From positions 1-18,607 of the forward strand of contig NZ_CALEFV010000272.1 in assembly GCF_937877005.1 (NCBI RefSeq): a stretch of 18,607 bases of DNA, written 5' to 3'. The DNA comes from an uncultured Fibrobacter sp. Lineage in GTDB: Bacteria > Fibrobacterota > Fibrobacteria > Fibrobacterales > Fibrobacteraceae. Numbering within the stretch: the first letter of the stretch is position 1; the number at the start of each line of letters is the position of its first letter. Position numbers and translations under genes: made by a program. The notes below the pieces were generated by a model. The model did no database searches, was not told the DNA's origin, and saw only the letters and a program-made list of their open reading frames with translations. This document shows positions 1 through 7,550 of this stretch, in pieces.

Positions 1-1109
1 CAATACCGGGATGGACCGCCACGCGTAGTCTTTTCGAACTGCTGCGTGCGGCCCTGGGCAATATACCCAAGGATCCGACCGAACTGAATGCCGACGAGTG
101 GACCGAGCTGTACAACCTTGCAGCCAGGCAATCGCTCCTCGGCGTTGTTTTTTATGCCATAAGGCAAGCCTATCCCGATGCGGAAAGCCGCATTCCCAAG
201 GACCTCTACCTCAAGTGGTTCTATCAGGCGGAATCCGTCCGCGCACTCAACCAGACTCATTACGAACTTTCGCAAAAGCTCACCGCGCTATTTGCCCAAA
301 AAGGCTTCAAGTCGGTCATCATGAAGGGGCAGGCTAATTCCAGGCTCTATCCGGACAAATTTATACGTCAAACGGGAGACATCGACATCTGGCTGTCTGG
401 CGGCCGAGAAAAGGTCCTCAAAAATCTTTTAGATATGGGGCTGCTCGAGGGTGCGATCATTGCTGAACATGCGGTCGCCATCCCCAAATCCGTTTTCGGA
501 ACCGAAGTCGAAGTCCACTTCGACTTTATACATCATGACCAGAATCCGTTTGCAAACAGACGGCTATTGCGCGAGCTCTCGCTCGAAGTTGAAAAGAGTA
601 TAATGGTAGGCGAGGGCTTTGGCGTACCCACTTTAAAGTTCGCACTGCTGATGCAGCTTTCGCATATTCGCAGGCATCTGCTCGGGCAGGGAATCGGGCT
701 CCGCCAGATTATGGACTATGCCGTGCTCCTGAACACTTCGACAGAAGAGGACCGCATCGAAACAGCCAAATGCCTGACATCTACGGGACTTCGGCCCATG
801 GCCGGCGCACTCATGTGGGTGCTTTCGAACTACTTCGGCATTGGCGACTACCGCTTGCTCTGCAAGCCCGACGAAAAGCGCGGCCGCAGGCTCCTCAAGG
901 CGGCTATGAGCGACGGAAACTTTGGCAAGAAAGGGGAACGTACAAGCGACGGCGTCGTACGGTGGTGGCTGCGCAACCGGCTCCACCTGTTCAAGATGCT
1001 TCCGTTCGACTTCAAGGAAGTCTCCTGGTTCCTGTTGCGCTACTGGGCATCGTTCCTTTTCAACATGCCGCAGCGCATTACCGCATACATCAACTACAAG
1101 AAGAAATAA
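1..1109 (+). CDS. Nucleotidyltransferase family protein (NTP_transf_5-like), 5' truncated by the window edge
   Basis: The reading frame is open from the left edge (first full codon at 3) to TAA at 1107-1109. There is no in-frame start before the internal ATG at 321, so the true start lies outside the window. Upstream of 321 the frame encodes helical sequence (DEWTELYNLAARQSLLG), as expected before the catalytic core of this family. The core shows a Lys-Gly pair at 324-329, an Arg at 366-368 and the metal-binding Asp-Ile-Asp at 378-386, in the arrangement known for uncharacterised nucleotidyltransferases of Pfam NTP_transf_5. Such proteins should transfer a nucleotide to an unknown target; they often occur near polysaccharide or peptide-modification genes, but that context is outside the window. 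The C terminus is basic and aromatic (KEVSWFLLRYWASFLFNMPQ) and may contact membrane. Fold fairly sure, substrate unknown. Confidence 0.75.
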   Translation, partial: IPGWTATRSLFELLRAALGNIPKDPTELNADEWTELYNLAARQSLLGVVFYAIRQAYPDAESRIPKDLYLKWFYQAESVRALNQTHYELSQKLTALFAQKGFKSVIMKGQANSRLYPDKFIRQTGDIDIWLSGGREKVLKNLLDMGLLEGAIIAEHAVAIPKSVFGTEVEVHFDFIHHDQNPFANRRLLRELSLEVEKSIMVGEGFGVPTLKFALLMQLSHIRRHLLGQGIGLRQIMDYAVLLNTSTEEDRIETAKCLTSTGLRPMAGALMWVLSNYFGIGDYRLLCKPDEKRGRRLLKAAMSDGNFGKKGERTSDGVVRWWLRNRLHLFKMLPFDFKEVSWFLLRYWASFLFNMPQRITAYINYKKK

Positions 1110-1138
1110 GAAAACCCCGCGATAACGCGGGGTTAATT
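1110..1138. terminator. Bidirectional rho-independent terminator between convergent genes
   Basis: A perfect 9-bp stem pairs AACCCCGCG (1113-1121) with CGCGGGGTT (1126-1134) around the loop ATAA. It starts 3 bases after the stop of the left gene. On the minus strand the hairpin is followed by TTTTCTTATTTC, a better T-rich tail than the AATTGTT on the plus strand, so it probably also, or mainly, ends aspS transcription. Confidence 0.8.
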
Positions 1139-1165
1139 GTTGCATTGTCTTTCCGTGAGAAGCCC

Positions 1166-1201
1166 AGATCCTTCGATGCGCTTCGCTTACTCAGGATGAC
1201 A
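1166..1201. repeat. Dispersed intergenic repeat of the GTCATCCTGAG...GAAGGATCT type
   Basis: On the minus strand this reads GTCATCCTGAG, then GCGAAGCGCATCGAAGGATC, with terminal ATCCT/AGGAT arms (1168-1172 and 1193-1197). From general knowledge, GTCATCCTGAGCGAAGCGAAGGATCT-like strings are scattered between genes of many bacteria, including Fibrobacter. A second, diverged relative lies at 18438-18475. No coding function is seen. Confidence 0.5.
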
Positions 1202-1217
1202 CATCGTGTTGGTCCGA

Positions 1218-3011
1218 CTACTTTTTCTCAGCCGTCTTCGGCATCTGCACGGAGATGTGGATGTCCTGCAGCTGCTGGAGGTCGACTTCGCTCGGGCACT
1301 GGTCCATCGGGCTAGAAGCGCTGGTGTTCTTCGGGAACGCGATGAAGTCACGGATGGATTCTTCACCTTCCATGGTAGCCACGACGCGGTCGAGACCGAA
1401 GGCCAAGCCACCGTGCGGAGGAGCGCCGTACTTGAAGGCGTCGACGAAGAAGCCGAACTTTTCCTTCACCTGTTCTTCGGAGAGGCCCAGCAGGCGGAAC
1501 ACTTTCTCCTGGACTTCCGGGTTGTGAATACGGATAGAACCGCCACCGATTTCCACACCGTTAAGAACGAGGTCGTAGGCTTCGGCGTTGCAATCCTTGA
1601 GGTTTCCACCCAGCATCATGTCCAGGTGTTCCGGGAGCGGGTTGGTGAACGGGTGGTGCATGGCCATGTAGCGGCCTTCGGTGTCGCTGTATTCGAACAT
1701 CGGGAATTCGGTAATCCAAACAAATTCACGCTTCTTCGGGTCGCGGAGGCCCTTGATACGGGCGACTTCCAGGCGGAGCTGACCCATGGCGGTTGCAGCA
1801 ACCTTTTCGGGGCCTGCGATGAAGAACATCATGTCGCCGCACTTGGCACCGACGGCGTCGCGCAGTTCGTTAAGTTGTTCGGTAGTAAAGAACTTGCCGA
1901 CCTGGGTTTCCACTTCGTCGTTTTCCTTGACGCGCATCCACACGAGGCCCTTGGAACCGTACTTGCCCACGTAGGCGGTGAGTTCGTCGATCTGCTTGCG
2001 GGTGAAGTCCACGCAGCCCTTGGCGGCGATACCGCGAATCTTGCCACCGGCGGCAACGCAGTTCTTGAACACGCCGAATTCGGACTTGGCGCCGATTTCG
2101 GAAACGTCGTGAATCTCGAGGTCGAAGCGGAGGTCCGGTTTGTCGGAACCGTACTTGAGCATGGCTTCGTGCCACTTCATGCGGCGGATCTTCTTGGGCG
2201 GTTCAAAGTCCCAAACCTTGCCGAGCACTTCGGTCACGAACTTGTCGAACATCGCCATCACGTCGTCCTGGTCCACGAAGGACATTTCCACGTCGATCTG
2301 CGTAAATTCAGGCTGACGGTCAGCGCGGAGGTCTTCGTCGCGGAAGCACTTGGCAATCTGGAAGTAGCGGTCCATGCCGGCAATCATCAAGAGCTGCTTG
2401 TACTGCTGCGGAGACTGCGGGAGGGCGTAGAACTTGCCCGGGTTCACGCGGCTCGGCACCAGGTAGTCGCGGGCACCTTCCGGAGTGGACTTGCAGAGCA
2501 CCGGAGTCTCGATGTTTTCGAAACCGTTAGCGTAGAAGAAGTCGTACACGGCCTTGAGGAAGCGGCTCTTGAGGAGGAGCTTCTTCTGGATCCACGGACG
2601 GCGGAGGTCCAGATAGCGGTACTGCAGGCGCAGGTCGTCGTTTTCCTTGCACTCTTCGTTGGGGTCGTTGATGGCCAAGGGGGAGGTGAGTGCCGCGTTC
2701 AGGATTTCGATGGAGTCAATCTTGACTTCGATTTCGCCCGTGGCGAGTTTCTCGTTGGCGTTGCCTTCTTCGCGGGCGTAGACCTTACCGGTAACGGTAA
2801 TCACGTATTCGTTGCGGAGCTGTTCGGCGGTCTTCATCACGTCGGCGTTGTAGTCCGGGTTGAAGACGATCTGGGTCTTGCCATACTTGTCGCGGAGGTC
2901 CACAAAAATCACACCACCATGGTCGCGGCGGCGGTCCACCCAACCAGCGAGTGTTACGGTCTGGCCAACATCTGCCTTGCGCAGCTGGCCGCAGTTATGA
3001 GTACGTTTCAT
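1218..3011 (-). CDS. aspS: Aspartyl-tRNA synthetase, bacterial type, probably non-discriminating
   Basis: Class II synthetase that charges tRNA-Asp with aspartate in the cytoplasm; 597 residues, close to the usual bacterial length of about 590. Order: N-terminal OB-fold anticodon domain (about 1-110, with GWVDRRRDHGG), catalytic core with motif 2 FRDEDLRADRQPEFTQ (223-238), a GAD-type insertion in the middle, and motif 3 GLDR (539-542). The frame extends 11 codons further upstream to 3044, but the ATG at 3009-3011 is preferred because AAGGA lies 7 bases before it and the protein then begins MKRTHNCG like its homologues. Counting from this start, the anticodon domain has His31 and Gly83, where E. 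coli has Leu and Lys. In Pseudomonas these residues go with charging of both tRNA-Asp and tRNA-Asn. Single gene, transcribed away from the ATPase operon. Confidence 0.97.
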   Translation of the reverse strand: MKRTHNCGQLRKADVGQTVTLAGWVDRRRDHGGVIFVDLRDKYGKTQIVFNPDYNADVMKTAEQLRNEYVITVTGKVYAREEGNANEKLATGEIEVKIDSIEILNAALTSPLAINDPNEECKENDDLRLQYRYLDLRRPWIQKKLLLKSRFLKAVYDFFYANGFENIETPVLCKSTPEGARDYLVPSRVNPGKFYALPQSPQQYKQLLMIAGMDRYFQIAKCFRDEDLRADRQPEFTQIDVEMSFVDQDDVMAMFDKFVTEVLGKVWDFEPPKKIRRMKWHEAMLKYGSDKPDLRFDLEIHDVSEIGAKSEFGVFKNCVAAGGKIRGIAAKGCVDFTRKQIDELTAYVGKYGSKGLVWMRVKENDEVETQVGKFFTTEQLNELRDAVGAKCGDMMFFIAGPEKVAATAMGQLRLEVARIKGLRDPKKREFVWITEFPMFEYSDTEGRYMAMHHPFTNPLPEHLDMMLGGNLKDCNAEAYDLVLNGVEIGGGSIRIHNPEVQEKVFRLLGLSEEQVKEKFGFFVDAFKYGAPPHGGLAFGLDRVVATMEGEESIRDFIAFPKNTSASSPMDQCPSEVDLQQLQDIHISVQMPKTAEKK

Positions 3012-3018
3012 GTTAGTA

Positions 3019-3023
3019 TCCTT
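3019..3023 (-). promoter_or_regulatory. Ribosome binding site fixing the aspS start
   Basis: AAGGA on the minus strand, 7 bases before the ATG at 3009-3011. It decides against the longer frame starting at 3044, which would place this site inside the gene. Confidence 0.75.
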
Positions 3024-3044
3024 GAAGATAATTTTTCGGGGCAA

Positions 3045-3050
3045 AATATA
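3045..3050 (-). promoter_or_regulatory. Probable -10 box of the aspS promoter
   Basis: TATATT in the minus-strand context ACTATATTTTG, about 34 bases before the preferred aspS start. No good -35 hexamer is seen at 16-18 bases. The same TATATT hexamer precedes atpE and the AbiE operon. Confidence 0.45.
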
Positions 3051-3204
3051 GTAAAAGGCAAATATCGATGGCTTTTCTCATTTCTAAAAAAATCGCCCAC
3101 GCCTACAGCCATCCAGTTCACACTATACATCTAGTAAACTTTTGTTATCTGTCTTTTCAAATTTCATCATGAATTTTTGCTATTTCGTCTTTTTTTTTGA
3201 AAAA

Positions 3205-3231
3205 TTTGCGTTTTTTTTGCGACTTTTTGCG
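3205..3231 (+). repeat. Three phased TTTGCG repeats in T-tracts upstream of the ATPase promoter
   Basis: TTTGCG occurs at 3205-3210, 3216-3221 and 3226-3231, that is 11 and 10 bases apart, or about one helical turn. Each copy ends a T-tract, and another T-tract lies at 3190-3198. It sits 12 bases before the probable -10 box at 3243-3248. In-phase T-tracts of this kind bend DNA or act as UP-like elements, but a protein site repeated on one helix face is equally possible. Confidence 0.45.
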
Positions 3232-3242
3232 AAAATTACTTG

Positions 3243-3248
3243 TATATT
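3243..3248 (+). promoter_or_regulatory. Probable -10 box of the V/A-type ATPase operon
   Basis: TATATT in the context CTTGTATATTAGTATC, about 60 bases before atpE. No clear -35 hexamer is found at the standard distance; the phased TTTGCG/T-tract region lies where one would be expected. The leader after it can form a small hairpin, AGGGG (3268-3272) with CCCCT (3280-3284). TTGGAG (3295-3300) is the atpE ribosome site. Confidence 0.5.
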
Positions 3249-3307
3249 AGTATCAAAAAATCCGAAAAGGGGCTTTAGACCCCTAAATCTGTTATTGGAG
3301 AATAAAT

Positions 3308-3910
3308 ATGGCAGAAGACTTGCAATACCTTATGGAACGCATCCAGAAAGATGCTGTCGATAAAGCAGAAAACGAGGCGGCGGCTATCATTGCCAAGGCC
3401 AAGGAAAAGGCGGCCGATATCGTGAAGGCTGCCGAGGCCGAAGCGTCCGCCCGTCTGGAAAAGGCCGACAAGGACGCCGAAGCGTTCACGGAACGTAGCG
3501 AACGCACCCTTGAACAGTCCGCCCGCGACCTTTTGCTTTCGGTAGGCAAGAATCTCGAAAAGATGATTATGGACCTGTTGAACCTCGAGGTGGAGAAGTC
3601 CCTGGACGAATCCACCGTCAAGAGCATGCTCCTCACGGTAGCCAAGTCCTATACCTCCGACATCGAGGTGGATTTCTCCGACGCCGATGCCCGTAAGCTC
3701 AGCTCCTTTGTGATGGGCGAGTTCAAGAAGCAGCTTTCCGCCGGCGTGAAGGTCGAAAGCGACAAGGGTGTCAAGTTCGGTTTCCGCATCAAGCTCGATG
3801 GCGGCAAGGTCACCCACGAATTTACAGAAGCTGCAATGGCCGACGCTCTTTCGGCCCTGCTCCGTCCGCAACTTGCCAGAGTGGTAAACGCTGCCGCACA
3901 GGCGAAGTAA
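3308..3910 (+). CDS. atpE: V/A-type ATP synthase subunit E (peripheral stalk)
   Basis: This 200-residue protein has the two-part build of V/A-ATPase subunit E. The first about 80 residues are a charged, Ala/Glu/Lys-rich helix (repeated AKAKEKAADIVKAAEAEA-like segments) that would form the stalk coiled coil. The C-terminal part is a mixed globular domain (DIEVDFSD, then VKFGFRIKLDGGKVTHEFT) that caps the catalytic head. Subunit E holds the A3B3 head still against rotor torque. The start ATG has TTGGAG 7 bases upstream. It is the first gene of the operon; the next start follows 12 bases after its TAA. No separate G/H partner for the E helix is visible in the operon, although E normally pairs with one. 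Confidence 0.88.
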   Translation: MAEDLQYLMERIQKDAVDKAENEAAAIIAKAKEKAADIVKAAEAEASARLEKADKDAEAFTERSERTLEQSARDLLLSVGKNLEKMIMDLLNLEVEKSLDESTVKSMLLTVAKSYTSDIEVDFSDADARKLSSFVMGEFKKQLSAGVKVESDKGVKFGFRIKLDGGKVTHEFTEAAMADALSALLRPQLARVVNAAAQAK

Positions 3911-3922
3911 CGCGGGTATTTG

Positions 3923-4480
3923 ATGAGCAGTCCTTCTTACTTGATGGCATCTCTTCCGATGATTGAGTTCGGCGATCCGGCCCCGCTCAGTATGGAAGAT
4001 TTTCGCCACCGCTGCATCGGCGTGCTGTCCGAGCCGGAACTTGCGGCTCTGGACGCGCTTTTGGATGACGGTGAATGCGAAGAGTGCGACGACGATTTCG
4101 TGCGCGCCTACAAGGCCCACGAAATCCAGATGAAGAACGTTTCGGGCAGGCTCCGTGCAAGCGCATGGGGGCCCGATATCCGTTTTACGGAAAAGTCCTT
4201 CCCGGGTTACGATGTCGCCTTTGCCAAGATGATTCAAGATGCGTTTGCCAAGTCGAATCCTATGGAAAAAGAGCAGGATATCGACAAGGCCCGTTTCTGG
4301 CTTGTGGACTCGCTTGCAGGTGTAGGCGAGGGTACCGTCAAGCATGTTTACGCTTATGCAATCAAACTGAAGATTTGTGAACGTTGGGCGCGCCTCTCCG
4401 AACAAGCGGGCGACGCTGCCGTGTTGAATGTTATTAATGCAAACGATCCTGCATACGCCCCTGCGGCGGCACAGGAATGA
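3923..4480 (+). CDS. DUF2764 family protein of the V/A-ATPase operon
   Basis: A 185-residue protein between atpE and atpA. The N-terminal SYLMASLPMIEFGDPAPLS matches the start of DUF2764 proteins, which occupy this same slot in ATPase operons of Chlamydia, spirochaetes and Bacteroidetes. An acidic stretch (DDGECEECDDD) is followed by helical segments ending ARLSEQ; no membrane segment or signal peptide is seen. Function is not established. Its constant position in operons that lack genes for subunits C and F suggests a structural subunit, for example the adaptor between the D shaft and the K ring. A TTG at 3920 directly precedes the ATG; the ATG at 3923 is taken as start, although only a weak site (GCGGG) lies upstream, so it may be translated by coupling from atpE. 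Its stop lies 17 bases before the atpA start. Confidence 0.8.
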   Translation: MSSPSYLMASLPMIEFGDPAPLSMEDFRHRCIGVLSEPELAALDALLDDGECEECDDDFVRAYKAHEIQMKNVSGRLRASAWGPDIRFTEKSFPGYDVAFAKMIQDAFAKSNPMEKEQDIDKARFWLVDSLAGVGEGTVKHVYAYAIKLKICERWARLSEQAGDAAVLNVINANDPAYAPAAAQE

Positions 4481-4482
4481 CC

Positions 4483-4487
4483 GGAGG
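4483..4487 (+). promoter_or_regulatory. Ribosome binding site fixing the atpA start
   Basis: GGAGG lies 10 bases before the ATG at 4498-4500. An earlier in-frame ATG at 4477 overlaps the DUF2764 stop but would put this site inside the gene and add MTGGPFS, which is not typical of the family. Confidence 0.7.
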
Positions 4488-4497
4488 TCCATTTTCA

Positions 4498-6255
4498 ATG
4501 GCTAGTATCGGAAAAATCATCGGCGTCAACGGTAACCTGATTCGCGTCAAGTTCGAAAGCGCCGTGTCCCAGAACGAAGTGGCGTATGCCAAGCTTACTC
4601 AGAAAAACAAGGACGGCAAGTCCGAAGTCATCCCCCTCAAGAGCGAAGTCATCCGTATCCGCGGTGACTACGCCGAACTCCAGGTGTTCGAAGACACCAC
4701 GGGCTTAAAGACGGGTGACGAGGTGGAATTCACCGGCGAACTTTTGTCCGTAGAACTTGGCCCCGGCCTCTTGACCCAGGTCTTTGACGGTCTGCAGAAC
4801 CCGCTCCCGAAGCTTGCCGAAGAATGCGGCTTCTTCCTGCAGCGCGGTAAGTACTTGAAGGCGCTCCCGCGTGACAAGAAGTGGGCATTTACCCCGGTCG
4901 CGAAGGCGGGCGATGTGGTGGTCGCTGGCGATACGCTGGGCACCGTGCCCGAAGGCGTGTTCACGCACCGCATCATGGTGCCGTTCCGCCTGCTGGGCAA
5001 GTGGACAGTTGAGTCTGTTTCTGCCGCTGGCGAATTCACTGTAGAAACTGTTGTTGCTAAGCTCAAGAATGCTCACGGCGAAACCCAGGACGTGACCATG
5101 GTGCAGACCTGGCCGGTGAAGATGCCGATCAAGGCCTACGAAGAACGCCTGCGCCCGAGCAAGCCTTTGACCATGCAGCAGCGCATTATCGATACGTTCT
5201 TCCCCGTGATGCAGGGCGGTACGTTCTGTACGCCGGGCCCCTTCGGTGCCGGCAAGACGGTGCTCCAGCAGCTCATGAGCCGCTACGCCGACGTGGATAT
5301 CGTGATCTTGGCCGCTTGCGGTGAACGTGCAGGTGAAGTGGTGGAAACCCTCCGCGAATTCCCTGAACTGATTGACCCGCGTACCGGCAAGTCCCTCATG
5401 GAACGTACGCTGATTATTTGTAACACGTCTTCGATGCCGGTGGCTGCCCGTGAAGCTTCCGTGTACACGGGCGTGACTCTCGCCGAATACTACCGCCAGA
5501 TGGGCCTGAACGTGCTTTTGCTCGCTGACTCGACTTCCCGTTGGGCTCAGGCTCTGCGTGAAATGAGCGGCCGCTTGGAAGAAATTCCGGGCGAAGAAGC
5601 CTTCCCGGCCTACCTCGAATCCGTGATTGCCGCCTTCTATGAACGCGGTGGCGTGGTTCGCCTGAAGGATGGCTCTACCGGTTCCGTGACGATTTGCGGT
5701 TCCGTGTCGCCTGCAGGTGGTAACTTCGAAGAACCGGTGACCCAGGCTACCCTGAAGGTGGTGGGCGCATTCCTCGGCCTTAGCCGTGAACGTTCCGACC
5801 AGCGCCGCTTCCCGGCAATCCACCCGCTGGATTCCTGGTCCAAGTACGAAGGCATCATCGACAGCAAGAAGGTTGCCGAAGCCCGTCACATCCTCGCAAA
5901 CGGCGTGGACGTGAACAACATGATGAAGGTGGTGGGCGAAGAAGGTACTTCAATCGACGACTTCGTGATTTACCTGAAGTCCGAATACCTGGACTCCGTT
6001 TACCTGCAGCAGGACGCCTACAACGAAATCGACGCCGCCTGCTCCGCCGAACGCCAGAAGTACGTGTTCGACAAGGTTTACACCATCCTCAAGACCCCGA
6101 TGAAGTTCAGCGAGAAGGACGTCGCCCGTACGTTCTTCCTCAAGCTCACTCAGTCGACGAAGGACTGGAACCGCGTCAAGTTCGATTCCCAGGAATTCAA
6201 GGACCTTGAACAAAGTATTTTTGCTTCCGTGAAGGAGGTTTCCGCTAATGCATAA
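4498..6255 (+). CDS. atpA: V/A-type ATP synthase catalytic subunit A
   Basis: The nucleotide-hydrolysing or -synthesising subunit of the A3B3 head; 585 residues, the usual length. An N-terminal beta-barrel (MASIGKIIGVNGNLIRVKF) is followed by the A-type non-homologous insertion (about 100-200). Then come the P-loop GPFGAGKT (247-254), the catalytic glutamate in GERAGE (Glu276), the Walker B aspartate in LLLADSTSRWA (Asp344), and a helical C-terminal domain. All key residues are intact, so the enzyme should be active. The reading frame ends 8 bases inside atpB, in the sequence ATGCATAA, so the two head subunits are translationally coupled. Direction of work in the cell (ion pump or ATP synthesis) cannot be told from sequence. 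Confidence 0.97.
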   Translation: MASIGKIIGVNGNLIRVKFESAVSQNEVAYAKLTQKNKDGKSEVIPLKSEVIRIRGDYAELQVFEDTTGLKTGDEVEFTGELLSVELGPGLLTQVFDGLQNPLPKLAEECGFFLQRGKYLKALPRDKKWAFTPVAKAGDVVVAGDTLGTVPEGVFTHRIMVPFRLLGKWTVESVSAAGEFTVETVVAKLKNAHGETQDVTMVQTWPVKMPIKAYEERLRPSKPLTMQQRIIDTFFPVMQGGTFCTPGPFGAGKTVLQQLMSRYADVDIVILAACGERAGEVVETLREFPELIDPRTGKSLMERTLIICNTSSMPVAAREASVYTGVTLAEYYRQMGLNVLLLADSTSRWAQALREMSGRLEEIPGEEAFPAYLESVIAAFYERGGVVRLKDGSTGSVTICGSVSPAGGNFEEPVTQATLKVVGAFLGLSRERSDQRRFPAIHPLDSWSKYEGIIDSKKVAEARHILANGVDVNNMMKVVGEEGTSIDDFVIYLKSEYLDSVYLQQDAYNEIDAACSAERQKYVFDKVYTILKTPMKFSEKDVARTFFLKLTQSTKDWNRVKFDSQEFKDLEQSIFASVKEVSANA

Positions 6256-7549
6256 TGTGGCATACCATCGTATTGAACGCATCGCCGGTTCCGTGATTAC
6301 GCTCCGTGCCGAAGGTGTAGCAAACCAGGAACTTGCCCAGGTGACAAGCTCGTTCGGAACATCCCTTGCCCGCGTGATCCGTATTGACGGCGACATGGTG
6401 GACTTGCAGGTGTTCGCAGGTGCCCGCGGTATTTCCACCGACTCCGAAGTGCGCTTCCTCGGTGAACCGATGAAGGTCCCGTACAGCGAAGCATTGCTTG
6501 GCCGCGTGTTCAACGGTGCCGGCAAGCCCCGCGACAACGGCCCCGAAGTGGACGGCGAACGCATTACTATCGGCGGCCCTTCCGTGAACCCCGCCAAGCG
6601 TATCATCCCGAAGACGATGGTGCGTACGGGTATCCCGATGATCGACGTGTTCAACACGCTCGTGGTTTCGCAGAAGCTCCCGATTTTCTCTATCGCCGGT
6701 GAACCTTACAATGAACTTCTGGCCCGCATTGCCTTGCAGGCCGAAGTGGACGTGATTATCCTCGGCGGCATGGGCCTGAAGCACGACGACTACCTGTACC
6801 TGAAGGACTTCCTCGAAAAGAACGGTGCTTTGAGCCGTACGGTGATGTTCATGCACACCGCCTCTGACCCGATCGTGGAATGCTTGCTTGTGCCGGATGC
6901 ATCCCTTGCCGTGGCTGAAAAGTTCGCCACCGAAGGCAAGAACGTGCTCGTGCTCCTCACCGACATGACGAACTTTGCCGACGCCATGAAGGAAATCGCC
7001 ATTACGATGGAACAGATTCCGTCGAACCGTGGTTATCCTGGCGACCTTTACTCTCAGCTTGCCAGCCGTTACGAAAAGGCTGTGGACTTCGAAGGTTCGG
7101 GCTCCATCACTATCCTTGCTGTTACGACCATGCCTGGTGACGACGTGACCCACCCGGTTCCGGACAACACCGGTTACATTACCGAAGGTCAGTTCTATCT
7201 GCGTAAGGGCCGTATCGAACCGTTCGGTTCTCTGTCTCGTTTGAAGCAGCAGGTGAACGGCAAGACCCGTAGCGACCACCGTACCATCATGAACACCATG
7301 ATCCAGCTGTACGCAAGCTACAAGGAAACTTTGGAAAAGCAGTCCATGGGCTTCAACATGAGTAACTGGGACCAGAAGCTGCTGAAATACGGTGCCCGTT
7401 TCGAGAAGGAAATGATGGACCTCTCCGTGAACATTCCGCTGGAAAAGGCTCTGGACCTTGGCTGGGAAATCCTTGCTGACTGTTTCGCACCCGAAGAAAC
7501 GGGTATTCCGACCAAGATGATCAACGAATATTGGCCCAAGAAGGGGTAA
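6248..7549 (+). CDS. atpB: V/A-type ATP synthase non-catalytic subunit B
   Basis: 433-residue regulatory subunit that alternates with A in the head. It begins MHNVAYHRIERIAGSV, has the degenerate P-loop region SIAGEPYNELLARIA (about 148-162) in place of a true Walker A, and the conserved segments LLTDMTNFADAMKEI, SNRGYPGDLYSQLASRYE and the C-terminal GARFEKEMMDLS. These identify B rather than A or an F1 beta subunit. The start overlaps the end of atpA by 8 bases and is preceded by a strong AAGGAGG. The stop TAA is one base from the atpD start, with GGGG serving as the next ribosome site. Confidence 0.97.
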   Translation: MHNVAYHRIERIAGSVITLRAEGVANQELAQVTSSFGTSLARVIRIDGDMVDLQVFAGARGISTDSEVRFLGEPMKVPYSEALLGRVFNGAGKPRDNGPEVDGERITIGGPSVNPAKRIIPKTMVRTGIPMIDVFNTLVVSQKLPIFSIAGEPYNELLARIALQAEVDVIILGGMGLKHDDYLYLKDFLEKNGALSRTVMFMHTASDPIVECLLVPDASLAVAEKFATEGKNVLVLLTDMTNFADAMKEIAITMEQIPSNRGYPGDLYSQLASRYEKAVDFEGSGSITILAVTTMPGDDVTHPVPDNTGYITEGQFYLRKGRIEPFGSLSRLKQQVNGKTRSDHRTIMNTMIQLYASYKETLEKQSMGFNMSNWDQKLLKYGARFEKEMMDLSVNIPLEKALDLGWEILADCFAPEETGIPTKMINEYWPKKG

Positions 7550-7550
7550 T

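Noticed and set aside
321..1109. Nucleotidyltransferase gene starting at the ATG at 321
   Set aside because: The frame stays open upstream to the window edge with family-like helical sequence, and a start at 321 would cut the conserved Lys-Gly region from its N-terminal domain.
1206..3134. Long plus-strand open frame opposite aspS
   Set aside because: It mirrors a clear, full-length aspartyl-tRNA synthetase. Its translation is rich in His, Val and Glu with no recognisable domain, as expected from the antisense of a biased codon pattern.
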